DNA of 64,000 bases from Methylomicrobium sp. (GTDB lineage Bacteria > Pseudomonadota > Gammaproteobacteria > Methylococcales > Methylomonadaceae), in the NCBI GenBank assembly GCA_018333785.1, contig JAGXSU010000117.1:1-64000 (forward strand), given 5' to 3'. Position 1 is the stretch's first letter. Each line of letters opens with the position of its first letter. Below are positions 47,696 to 56,573 of the stretch, in pieces. The notes beneath the pieces are model-generated. The model was not told the DNA's origin and did not search any database. It saw only the letters and a list, made by a program, of their open reading frames with translations. Position numbers and translations under genes: made by a program.

Positions 47696-48838
47696 ATGAA
47701 ACAGGTTGTTATTGCAGGATACTGCCGCTCACCTTTTACTCCAGCCCACAAAGGCCAACTTTCCCAAATCAGGCCCGATGATTTAATTGCACAGGTTATC
47801 AAAGCCCTGGTTGAACAAACCGGAGTCAATACTGAGGATCTGGAAGATGTGATTCTGGGCTGTGCATTTCCAGAAGGCGAACAAGGCCTCAATCTGGGTC
47901 GGCTGGCCGTTCATTTGGCAGATCTTCCGGTTTCAGTAGCCGGTATGACACTGAACCGGTTTTGCGGATCTTCCATGCAAGCCATACACATAGCGGCCGG
48001 TGCGATTCAAATGAATGCCGGTGAAGCGTTCATTTGCGGTGGAGTGGAATCAATGACACGCATTCCAATGGGCGGATTCAATAGGATGCCTAATCCTGAT
48101 CTTTATCAGCGTTTTCCCCAAGCGTATATCAGCATGGGTGAAACTGCCGAAAATCTGGCCAAACACTATCATATCGACCGGATAGACCAGGAAACCTTTG
48201 CACTGGGCAGTCATCAAAAAGCATTTACCGCCCAACAAAACGGAGGATTTGCAGACGAAATTGTACCCATTACACTGCCTAATGGTTTGCAGATCACTCA
48301 GGATGGCTGCATTCGTCCTGATACATCGCTGGCCGCACTTTCCGGTTTAAAACCGGCATTCGATAGCCGTGGCAGCATTACTGCAGGCACCGCATCGCCG
48401 GTCACCGATGGCGCGGCCGCTCTCCTGGTTTGCAGCGAAGATTACGCCGACAGGCACAAGCTCAGCAAACTGGCCCGTATCAAAGCCATTGCCGTTTCCG
48501 GTTGTCTGCCCGAAATCATGGGCATAGGCCCGATCAAAGCGACGCAGAAAGCCTTGCAGCGCGCCGGATTGAAACTTGACGACATCGATATCATCGAACT
48601 GAATGAGGCTTTTTCGGCTCAAGTGCTGGCAGTGCTCAAAGAACTGCCTCTCCCTCTGCAAAAACTGAATATTGATGGCGGCGCCATTGCCTTGGGGCAT
48701 CCTCTAGGCGCCAGCGGCGCCCGGATTACCGGCAAGGCGGCCAGTCTCTTGCAAAGAGAAAACCGCCGTTACGCATTGGCAACCCAGTGTATCGGTGGTG
48801 GCCAGGGCATTGCCACTATTTTGGAGGCTATCTCATGA
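47696..48838 (+). CDS. fadA: Acetyl-CoA acyltransferase (thiolase, FadA-like)
   Basis: 380 residues. Thiolase signatures: the nucleophilic Cys in TLNRFCGSSMQAIHIAAGAI, the His in GGAIALGHPLGASGARI and the second Cys in TQCIGGGQGIAT. It performs the last step of fatty-acid beta-oxidation, releasing acetyl-CoA from 3-ketoacyl-CoA. A condensing role is possible but the FadB partner argues for degradation. Its stop overlaps the start of the FadB-like gene (ATGA), so the two are translationally coupled, in the order fadA-fadB instead of fadBA as in E. coli. Confidence 0.9.
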   Translation: MKQVVIAGYCRSPFTPAHKGQLSQIRPDDLIAQVIKALVEQTGVNTEDLEDVILGCAFPEGEQGLNLGRLAVHLADLPVSVAGMTLNRFCGSSMQAIHIAAGAIQMNAGEAFICGGVESMTRIPMGGFNRMPNPDLYQRFPQAYISMGETAENLAKHYHIDRIDQETFALGSHQKAFTAQQNGGFADEIVPITLPNGLQITQDGCIRPDTSLAALSGLKPAFDSRGSITAGTASPVTDGAAALLVCSEDYADRHKLSKLARIKAIAVSGCLPEIMGIGPIKATQKALQRAGLKLDDIDIIELNEAFSAQVLAVLKELPLPLQKLNIDGGAIALGHPLGASGARITGKAASLLQRENRRYALATQCIGGGQGIATILEAIS

Positions 48839-51138
48839 ACATCGAAAAAACCGCTGTCATTGGTGCCGGTGTCATGGGTGCAAGCATCGCTGCCCATCTC
48901 AGTAATGCCGGAGTTCCTGTCCTACTGTTAGATATTGTGCCGGAAGGCGCTTCACAGCGAAATCAACTGGCCGAGTCAGCCATCGCCAAACTACTCAAAA
49001 CCGAGCCTGCGGCTTTTATGCTGGCAAAAAATGTCCGGCTGATCACGCCCGGCAATCTGGATGATGATCTTGAAAAGCTGGCAAAGGTCGATTGGGTCAT
49101 TGAGGCGGTTATAGAAAATCTGTCCATCAAACAAAAACTCTACCGGCGATTGGAGGGCATTTGCCCCGCAACTACTTTAATTTCGTCTAATACGTCCACT
49201 TTGCCGCTCAAATTGTTGATGGCAGATGCGCCGGAAAGTCTTAAACGGCGCTTTATGATTACCCATTTTTTCAATCCGCCTCGCTATATGCGCTTGCTTG
49301 AACTGGTTTCCGGCACTGAAACGCTGCCCGAATTTCAGCAGGCTGTAGCCGAATTTGCCGATTTGCGCCTGGGCAAAGGCTGTGTGATTTGTAAAGACAC
49401 GCCCGGCTTTATTGCCAACCGTATCGGTACTTTCTGGATAACATGCGGAGTACAGGAAGCCTTCAAACTGGGCCTGAGTTTAGAAGAAGCCGATGCGGCT
49501 ATCGCCAAACCTTTCGGTATTCCCAAAACCGGCATTTTCGGCTTGCTGGACCTGGTCGGCATCGATCTTATTCCTTTCATAGTCAAAGGCTTCAATAAGA
49601 TGTTGCAGGAAGACGATGCATTCCGAAAGCTCGCGCCTCTGCCCGATTTAATGAATAACATGATAGCGTCCGGCTACACAGGCAGAAAAGGAAAAGGGGG
49701 TTTTTATCGCTTGCTGCAGATTGAGGGGCAACGCGTCAAGGAATCCATCAATCTTAAAACCGGCGATTACTGCATCAGTATTAAGCCGCAAATGGACTTA
49801 GCCTCCGATCTGAAGAGCCTGTTGTCCGGTAACGATAAAATTTCCACGTTCTGCTGGAACGTCATCTCGCAAACGCTGTGCTATGCCGCCTCCCTGCTGC
49901 CTGAAATTGCAGAGGATCCCGTTGCCGTGGATACGGCAATGAAACTGGGCTTCAACTGGACTTACGGACCGTTTGAATTGATCGACCGCATCGGAGCCGC
50001 CGGATTTTGCGATCGTTTGAATCTGGAAAAAAGAACGATTCCAGCCTTGCTTGATGATAGAAAACCGTTTTATACCGCTGATAACAGCAGGCTTTACTGT
50101 AAGGATTTACAGAAACAATATCAGCCGGTTAGACGACCGGACGGGGTTTTACTGTTGTCTGACTGCAAATTAACAAACTCACCGGTTTTACATAACCGGT
50201 CAGCCAGTCTCTGGGATTTGGGTGACGGCATCGCTTGCCTGGAGTTTCACAGCAAAATGAACACGCTGGACATGGACACCATGACTGTGATCCGGAAAAC
50301 CATCGACAAAATCGGTAAAGAATTTGCCGGTTTAGTGATTTACAACGAGGCCGAACATTTTTCTGCCGGTGCGAATCTGTCATTATTGGTCAATGCTATC
50401 AAGGAAAAAAACACCCCCGCTATTGCCAATCTGATACGCGTAGGCCAAGAAACCTATCAAGCCTTAAAATACGCCCCTTTTCCTGTAGTGGGCGCGCCTT
50501 CAGGGCTGGCATTGGGTGGCGGCTGTGAAATTCTGCTGCATTGCGACGCCATTCAAGCGCATGCTGAACTTTATATGGGTCTCGTCGAAGCAGGTGTCGG
50601 CTTACTACCCGGCTGGGGTGGCTGCAAGGAATATTTGCGCAGACAGTTAGAAAACAAAAACCGTTTCGGAGGTCCGATTCCACCGGTCAGCCAGGCATTT
50701 GAAACCATAGGCATGGCCAAAGTCTCCAAATCGGCATTCGAAGCAAAGAATATGCTGTTTTTATCATCCAGCGACGGCATTACCATGAATCGTAGTCGCC
50801 TTTTGGCCGACGCAAAAGCCAAGTCATTAGCCTTGTCCGCCGGATATCAGCCACCGGAGCCTTATCAGTATTATCTGCCGGGTAAATCTGCGGCCATATT
50901 ATTGAAAATGGCAAGCCGGGCGATGCATGTCGTTGGAAAAATCAGTGCTTACGATACGGTTATTGCAGACCATCTGGCCCAGGTGTTGAGTGGCGGCGAC
51001 TGCGATATCAGCCAGCCATTAACTGAAGAACACCTGATGTCTCTGGAACTGAATGCTTTTCTGGCACTGACTCAACAGCCTGAATCGCTGGCTAGACTGG
51101 AACATATGCTGCAAACCGGCAAGCCACTGAGAAATTAG
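48835..51138 (+). CDS. fadB: 3-hydroxyacyl-CoA dehydrogenase / enoyl-CoA hydratase (FadB-like)
   Basis: 767 residues from the ATG at 48835, which overlaps the thiolase stop; an earlier in-frame ATG at 48787 lies inside that gene. The N-terminal NAD domain has AVIGAGVMGASIAAHLSNAG and the dehydrogenase core has ITHFFNPPRYMRLLELVSG and CKDTPGFIANRIG. The hydratase domain comes at the C-terminal side (about 470-720) with GLALGGGCEI and ELYMGLVEAGVGLLPGWGG carrying both catalytic Glu. The order is therefore reversed relative to E. coli FadB (hydratase first). It hydrates enoyl-CoA and oxidises the product. Confidence 0.9.
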   Translation: MNIEKTAVIGAGVMGASIAAHLSNAGVPVLLLDIVPEGASQRNQLAESAIAKLLKTEPAAFMLAKNVRLITPGNLDDDLEKLAKVDWVIEAVIENLSIKQKLYRRLEGICPATTLISSNTSTLPLKLLMADAPESLKRRFMITHFFNPPRYMRLLELVSGTETLPEFQQAVAEFADLRLGKGCVICKDTPGFIANRIGTFWITCGVQEAFKLGLSLEEADAAIAKPFGIPKTGIFGLLDLVGIDLIPFIVKGFNKMLQEDDAFRKLAPLPDLMNNMIASGYTGRKGKGGFYRLLQIEGQRVKESINLKTGDYCISIKPQMDLASDLKSLLSGNDKISTFCWNVISQTLCYAASLLPEIAEDPVAVDTAMKLGFNWTYGPFELIDRIGAAGFCDRLNLEKRTIPALLDDRKPFYTADNSRLYCKDLQKQYQPVRRPDGVLLLSDCKLTNSPVLHNRSASLWDLGDGIACLEFHSKMNTLDMDTMTVIRKTIDKIGKEFAGLVIYNEAEHFSAGANLSLLVNAIKEKNTPAIANLIRVGQETYQALKYAPFPVVGAPSGLALGGGCEILLHCDAIQAHAELYMGLVEAGVGLLPGWGGCKEYLRRQLENKNRFGGPIPPVSQAFETIGMAKVSKSAFEAKNMLFLSSSDGITMNRSRLLADAKAKSLALSAGYQPPEPYQYYLPGKSAAILLKMASRAMHVVGKISAYDTVIADHLAQVLSGGDCDISQPLTEEHLMSLELNAFLALTQQPESLARLEHMLQTGKPLRN

Positions 51139-51152
51139 CTTATATACCTTTC

Positions 51153-51291
51153 GCACTTCAAATTTCGGCAGTGCCTAAGGAGGCAACGGGGTGTTCGGCA
51201 AAGGCTTTGCCAGCATGGATGCTGGCATAGAGCCTATAGGGGTGGTTTTACGGCGTCCTTTGACGGGCACCCCGGTGCCGAATTTCGATCT
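51153..51291 (+). repeat. Dispersed palindromic repeat, copy 3 (fullest copy)
   Basis: 139 bases. The left arm TCAAATTTCGGCA, then GGGGTGTTCGGCAAAGG, pairs with the right arm read backwards, CCTTTGACGGGCACCCC then TGCCGAATTTCGA. A side hairpin TGCCTAAGGAGGCA interrupts the left arm. The centre has hairpin CCAGCATGGATGCTGG, then AGCCTATAGGGGTGG and TTTTACGGCGTCC. It lies between the FadB-like and acyl-CoA dehydrogenase genes. Confidence 0.9.
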
Positions 51292-51349
51292 ACGATGGGT
51301 ATAAAACAGTGACGCAAAAGCTTGAGATACCCCTGATTTTGGAGCTTAT

Positions 51350-53641
51350 ATGAAATGGTTATTTACATCACATGCTGTTACCTTTGGCTCAGGATGGATA
51401 ACGGCCCTGCGTCGCTCGCTGATCAGCCACCCGATTTACAAGGCAATGAAAAAGGCCCTGCCGCCCTTATCGCAAACCGAGAGAGAAGCCCTGGAGGCGG
51501 GCACTACCTGGTGGGACGCAGAACTCTTTTCCGGTAAGCCCAACTGGCAGGTCTTGCAAAATCTGCCCGCAGCCAAATTGACTGCCGAAGAACAAGCCTT
51601 TATTGACGGCCCTGTGGAAACTTTATGTCAGATGCTTAATGACTGGGATATTACTCACAACCGGCGAGATCTTCCGCCTGAAGTTTGGGATTTCATCAAA
51701 CGCAACAAATTCTGCGGCATGATTATCCCCAAAACCTTTGGTGGCCTGGAATTTTCTGACTATGCCCATTCGCAAATCGTCATGAAAATCGCCAGCCGCA
51801 GCATCACTGCTGCTGTCACGGTCATGGTGCCTAACTCGTTGGGCCCTGCCAAACTATTGCTTGATTACGGCACTGACGCGCAAAAAAAACATTATTTATA
51901 CAAACTCGCTGCTGGAGAGGAAATCCCCGCATTTGCATTGACGGGTCCTTACGCCGGAAGCGATGCCGGGGCGATGCGCGACACAGGTATCGTCTGTTAT
52001 GGTGCGTTCGAAGGGCATGATAAGGTTGTGGGCATTCGCCTGAATTGGGAAAAACGCTACATTACGCTGGGACCGGTCGCCACCGTTTTAGGCCTTGCTT
52101 TTAAATTGTATGATCCCGATCATCTGTTAGGCGATAAAGAGAATATCGGTATTACCGTAGCACTGATACCCACCCATACTCCGGGAATTTCCATCGGACG
52201 CCGGCATTACCCGTTAGACTCGGCTTTTCAAAATGGACCCAACTGGGGCAAAGACGTCTTCATTCCCCTGGATTGGATTATCGGCGGCGTTGAACAGGTG
52301 GGCAAGGGCTGGAAAATGCTAATGCAAAGCCTGTCCACCGGCCGCGCCATTTCTCTCCCGGCACTGAGTACCGGCGGCGTAAAATTTGCTTGCCGCAACA
52401 GCGGAGCCTATGCGCGTATCCGTAAACAATTCAACCTGCCCATCGGCGAATTTGAAGGGATAGAGGAGCCTTTGGCGCGTATGGCCGGTGAAGCTTATAT
52501 TCTTGATGCAGCCCGCTCTGTAACGGCGACGGCAATTGATCACGGCGAAAAACCATCGGTTATCTCCGCCATCATCAAATACGAACTGACCGAACGCATG
52601 CGCCGCGTGATTAATGATGCAATGGACATTCAGGGTGGCTCAGGCATCTGTTTGGGGCCGCGTAACTTCATGGGCCGTTTGTATCAGGTGATACCGGTCA
52701 GCATTACGGTGGAAGGCGCCAACATATTAACCCGCACGATGATGATTTTCGGTCAAGGCTCGGTAAGATGTCATCCTATGATTCAGCAGGAAATGGCCGC
52801 GTTGCATTTAGCCGATAATGAACAAGGCTTGCTTGAGTTTGATCAATTGTTGGTTCGGCACATCAAGCTAACGCTGCGCAACCTGATTTACTGCATAGGG
52901 TACGGCTTCAGTAATGCCTGTTTTTCAGAGGTTCCCGGTGATAACGACACTCGCCGTTATTATCGCCAGATTGCCAGATTCAGCGCCGGATTTGCCGTAT
53001 TAGCCGATTATGCTCTGCTGACATTGGGCGGCGCTTTAAAACGGAAAGAACGTTTATCCGGGCAATTTGCCGATGCATTGAGTAATTTATATTTGTGTTC
53101 GGCTGTGCTTAAACATTACCAGGACCAGGGCAGCCGGGCTGATGATTTACCCTTGGTCGAATGGGCCTGCCAGTCAACGCTATACAGTGTCCAACAAGCC
53201 CTATCGGCCATTTTGCGACTATTACCTTTCCGGCCTGTATCCTGGTCACTCAGAATCTTGATGTTTCCATTCGGCAAGCCCAATGAATCACCTGGCGATG
53301 AACTCATACATAAAACGGCAGCGATTTTATTATCGGATTCTTCAAGCCGAGATCGACTGACACAGGGTATTTATATCAATACTCAAGAAGACGACCCTAC
53401 CGGGCGTATCGAAATCGCGTTTAAAGCCGTGCTTGCCGCGGCTCCGGTAGAAGCCAAAATTCGCCAGGCACAGAAAAACCGCCAGCTTACGAAAGGCGCG
53501 ATCGAGAATGTCATGTCTGAAGCACTGGATAAGCATGTCATCAGCCGGGAAGAGGCCGAATTACTCATTCAAGCAGAAAGTGCCCGGTTCAAAGCCATCA
53601 GTGTCGATGATTTTGCCAGAGACGATCTGGAAAAACATTAG
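51350..53641 (+). CDS. fadE: Acyl-CoA dehydrogenase (FadE type)
   Basis: 763 residues, in the size class of E. coli FadE (814) and far longer than ordinary 380-residue acyl-CoA dehydrogenases. The dehydrogenase core (about 85-490) includes FCGMIIPKTFGGLEFSDYAH, FALTGPYAGSDAGAMRDTG, and the FAD/dimer segments MDIQGGSGICLGPRNFMGR and EGANILTRTMMIFGQG. The C-terminal part (about 495-740) is the DUF1974 extension typical of FadE. It carries out the first oxidation of fatty acyl-CoA. It follows the FadB gene after a palindromic repeat of 139 bases and may share its transcript. Confidence 0.92.
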   Translation: MKWLFTSHAVTFGSGWITALRRSLISHPIYKAMKKALPPLSQTEREALEAGTTWWDAELFSGKPNWQVLQNLPAAKLTAEEQAFIDGPVETLCQMLNDWDITHNRRDLPPEVWDFIKRNKFCGMIIPKTFGGLEFSDYAHSQIVMKIASRSITAAVTVMVPNSLGPAKLLLDYGTDAQKKHYLYKLAAGEEIPAFALTGPYAGSDAGAMRDTGIVCYGAFEGHDKVVGIRLNWEKRYITLGPVATVLGLAFKLYDPDHLLGDKENIGITVALIPTHTPGISIGRRHYPLDSAFQNGPNWGKDVFIPLDWIIGGVEQVGKGWKMLMQSLSTGRAISLPALSTGGVKFACRNSGAYARIRKQFNLPIGEFEGIEEPLARMAGEAYILDAARSVTATAIDHGEKPSVISAIIKYELTERMRRVINDAMDIQGGSGICLGPRNFMGRLYQVIPVSITVEGANILTRTMMIFGQGSVRCHPMIQQEMAALHLADNEQGLLEFDQLLVRHIKLTLRNLIYCIGYGFSNACFSEVPGDNDTRRYYRQIARFSAGFAVLADYALLTLGGALKRKERLSGQFADALSNLYLCSAVLKHYQDQGSRADDLPLVEWACQSTLYSVQQALSAILRLLPFRPVSWSLRILMFPFGKPNESPGDELIHKTAAILLSDSSSRDRLTQGIYINTQEDDPTGRIEIAFKAVLAAAPVEAKIRQAQKNRQLTKGAIENVMSEALDKHVISREEAELLIQAESARFKAISVDDFARDDLEKH

Positions 53642-53734
53642 TTCTTCCAAATAGATTCCAGCATGTCAGGGAACTCAAATCCCAACCTGATTATAAAGCT
53701 GTTTAAGCGCTAACTCTTTATCCATTGTCGACCG

Positions 53735-53862
53735 CGTCATTTCGGGAGAGTCGGGGATTGCCGGGGTCCAGAAGCCATGGATGGAGCTGGACTTTCACAT
53801 CCTTGTGACCTGGATTCGCTTGCGCGGTCTAACGGCTCCGGCAATCCATGCCGGAATGACGG
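53735..53862. repeat. Long imperfect palindrome, separate type
   Basis: The left arm CGTCATTTCGGGAGAGTCGG, then GGATTGCCGG, pairs with the right arm CCGGCAATCCATGCCGGAATGACGG. The centre has CCAG...CTGG around AAGCCATGGATGGAG. The centre does not match the core of the elements at 19194, 20293, 21840 and 51153. It lies between the convergent fadE and cheW genes and may help end both transcripts. Confidence 0.75.
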
Positions 53863-53927
53863 TGTTGAGTTACTTTCAACTACTAACGCGAACATAGCCT
53901 TAAATTAAGATATCTCGGCGAACTTCT

Positions 53928-54461
53928 TCAATCTAACTGTTGTTCATGAGTGAGATTGTTCAACTGTGACAACTCTTCCAACGATAAAACATGGTTTATA
54001 GCCAGTAGGATGATGAACACATCACCAACCCTTGCCATAGCTTGGATAAAGTCGGTACGAATGTCGGTACCGAAATCGGGAGCGGGCTGAATATTCGTAG
54101 GCGGAATTTCCAGAATTTCCCTTACTTCATCCACCAGCATGCCTATCATCTGCGGGCCTTCAAGCACATCCACTTCGACCAGAACTATACAACTTCGCTT
54201 GTTGACTTCAGCGCTATGATGTTTAAGCCGCGCCGATAAATCGATGACCGGCACAACATTACCACGCAAGTTAATGACGCCATGAATATAGTCGGGCGTC
54301 AGAGGCACATGCGTAACATTGGCTATTTCTATGATTTCTTTGACATCGAGAATATTGATGGCAAAATTTTCCTTGTCAACCAGAAACGTCAGGTATTGTC
54401 CGATTTGTTCCTGTACCGCCACTGCATTTTTGCCGTTTTCTTTTCGGATCAGATTACTCAT
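53928..54461 (-). CDS. cheW: Coupling protein CheW (cluster 2)
   Basis: 177 residues with one CheW domain: YLTFLVDKENFAINILDVKEI, IHGVINLRGNVVPVIDLSARL and GMLVDEVREILEIPP. It is paralogous to the cluster 1 CheW (both share the INLRG-VP-IDLSAR segment and a long C-terminal ILLxxNxVLSxEE tail). It is the last gene of the minus-strand half of cluster 2, 17 bases after the receptor gene. Confidence 0.93.
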   Translation of the reverse strand: MSNLIRKENGKNAVAVQEQIGQYLTFLVDKENFAINILDVKEIIEIANVTHVPLTPDYIHGVINLRGNVVPVIDLSARLKHHSAEVNKRSCIVLVEVDVLEGPQMIGMLVDEVREILEIPPTNIQPAPDFGTDIRTDFIQAMARVGDVFIILLAINHVLSLEELSQLNNLTHEQQLD

Positions 54462-54478
54462 GGTCTGTTCTCCAGGAA

Positions 54479-56512
54479 CTAGAAACGCTCAAAATCCGAA
54501 TCATTAAATTCAAGCGAGGTATCAGCTGATGCATTGTTCACTTCCGGCTTGTTGCTGTAACTTGCTTTGGCAGGAGACCGGCTTTGACGATAAGGAGGAT
54601 TATTACGACCACCCCCTTGAGGCTTGGCACCGCTTGAATCGAGCTTGAAGAACGCTACTGCGTGTTGTAATTGTGTCGCCTGCCCATTTAATTCCTCGGC
54701 AGTTGCCGCCAATTCCTCGGAGCTGGCCGCATTTTGTTGGGTCGCTTTATCCAGTTGCCGCATTGCATCATTGATTTGATTGATACCACTGGATTGTTCA
54801 ATTGAAGCCGCATTGATTTCCTGAACCAGATCGGCCGTTTTAACAATATTAGGCACGACTGCTGCAATCAAAGTACCGGCCTTTTCAGCGATAGCCACAC
54901 TGTTGGTTGCCAGTTCATTGATTTCCTCTGCAGTAACGCGGCTGCTTTCCGCCAGCTTTCGCACTTCGGCCGCAACCACTGCAAATCCTTTACCGTGCTC
55001 TCCGGCAGACGCGGCTTCAATCGCAGCATTGAGTGATAACAGATTGGTTTTATAAGCAATATCCTCGATGAGACCGATTTTTTTGGCTATGTTTTTCATC
55101 GCCTTAACAGTCTCATTTACGGCTTCACCGCCTTCTCGGGATTCATTGGCCGACTTGGTCGCCATTTGTTCCGTGACATGGGCATTTTCGGTGTTCTGTT
55201 GCACTGAAGCATTGAGTTGTTCGATGGCCGAAGTGGTTTCCTCAACACTTGAAGCCTGCTCGGTAGCCGCCTGACTCATACCCTGCGCAGTGGAACTGAC
55301 CTGCTGAGAAGCACTGGATAAGGTGTCTGAGTTGGACCGGACCTGCTCGACGACAGTACTCAACTGGTCGCGCATATCACGCAAAGCCTGTGCCAGCTGA
55401 CCAATTTCGTCTTTACCGTTCACTTCCAGTTTTGCGGTCAAATCACCCTTAGATAAGGATTGGGCAAATTTAACGCCGATAGTAATAGGCACCGTAATGA
55501 GATTAGCGAGGAACATCGCAATCAAAATGCCCAAAATCAATGCGACGATGATAGTACCGATTATGATTTTATTGGCTTCGCTGACTAATTCTTCAGCTTG
55601 ATCACGAGCAACAGCTAACTGAGCATAACCGGCTTCTTCTGCCGTTTGAGCCTGCTTGATAACGTCATCACCTAAGTCAAGCATTTCTTTGCGAACCACA
55701 TTAAGCTTATCGTCATTGTCTATCCACTGTTGGGCCGACTCTTGATAATCACGGGTACTTACGCGTGCTGTTTCAATCAATCTTAAAGCTTCTTCGCTGT
55801 CGACTATTTTTTGTAAATCATCGTAAGCTTTCATCAGCTCAGGCAGTAGAATCTGCATTTTTTTCCAGGCGACACGGTCCTTGTAATTGACTTCCTCTTT
55901 TTCCGCACGCATGATTTCCATCGCTTTTATATAGATGTTGGTCGCCCCTATGTAACGCTGTACATAAGGATCCAACTCTTGTGCATTAGTGCCTTTTTTC
56001 ATGGCATCCTGGTACAAACGGACTTGGCGATTTAAAAAGTCATCTGACGCTTTGGCGACGACATTGCCTTTTACTGTCATCTCGTCAACAGCCTTTTGGT
56101 TAGCCTTCACAGCGGCCACCACTTCACGAAATTTCTCTCCAAATTTCAGAGTACCTTCCCGTGCAACTTTGGACTGGCCCAACAACTCGGTGTTATTGAA
56201 TTCCTTGGCCACTTTATCAACCTTGTCCAGGTATTCCAGAAGACTCTTCATTGCATTTTCAGTATCCTGGGCCTCTTCATCCTTTTCACTTATCCGGAAA
56301 GATCGCTGCTCCATAATGGTCGTCAAGGCCATTCTTTCTACGCCGGTGGCGTATTCCACCGATTTACCATTGTTGTCTGTAATACCGAACAAGGCATCGG
56401 AGACATCACCTATATAAATTTTGGCCAATAGACCAAAACCAATGGTAATTGCCACCAACAACATTGCCCCAGTAAGAATTTTTGTTTTTATCTTGAGGTC
56501 ATTAATGTTCAT
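54479..56512 (-). CDS. Methyl-accepting chemotaxis protein with altered signalling tip
   Basis: 677 residues. TM1 at about 12-30 and TM2 at about 318-340 enclose a long helical periplasmic sensor of about 285 residues, HBM-like. A single HAMP follows (about 340-395), then the signalling domain. The hairpin tip reads [20 protein letters not shown], where most receptors have Q, A and R at the positions of K488, S493 and S502. Relative to E. coli Tsr these are Q374, A379 and R388, in the region that contacts neighbouring dimers, CheA and CheW. The C-terminus is DFERF, a CheR/CheB-tethering-like pentapeptide. It is the only receptor inside cluster 2. Confidence 0.92.
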   Translation of the reverse strand: MNINDLKIKTKILTGAMLLVAITIGFGLLAKIYIGDVSDALFGITDNNGKSVEYATGVERMALTTIMEQRSFRISEKDEEAQDTENAMKSLLEYLDKVDKVAKEFNNTELLGQSKVAREGTLKFGEKFREVVAAVKANQKAVDEMTVKGNVVAKASDDFLNRQVRLYQDAMKKGTNAQELDPYVQRYIGATNIYIKAMEIMRAEKEEVNYKDRVAWKKMQILLPELMKAYDDLQKIVDSEEALRLIETARVSTRDYQESAQQWIDNDDKLNVVRKEMLDLGDDVIKQAQTAEEAGYAQLAVARDQAEELVSEANKIIIGTIIVALILGILIAMFLANLITVPITIGVKFAQSLSKGDLTAKLEVNGKDEIGQLAQALRDMRDQLSTVVEQVRSNSDTLSSASQQVSSTAQGMSQAATEQASSVEETTSAIEQLNASVQQNTENAHVTEQMATKSANESREGGEAVNETVKAMKNIAKKIGLIEDIAYKTNLLSLNAAIEAASAGEHGKGFAVVAAEVRKLAESSRVTAEEINELATNSVAIAEKAGTLIAAVVPNIVKTADLVQEINAASIEQSSGINQINDAMRQLDKATQQNAASSEELAATAEELNGQATQLQHAVAFFKLDSSGAKPQGGGRNNPPYRQSRSPAKASYSNKPEVNNASADTSLEFNDSDFERF

Positions 56513-56573
56513 TGAGTTTTTTCCTGTATAACTAAAGTTATGTCTGAAACCGCTTTGTTCTTTATTGCGTGTG

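Noticed and set aside
11117-51291. CRISPR array or integron attC sites for the dispersed repeats
   Set aside because: Copies are single, far apart and in both orientations, without spacers, cas genes or an integrase; the GTTRRRY/RYYYAAC attC ends are not present.
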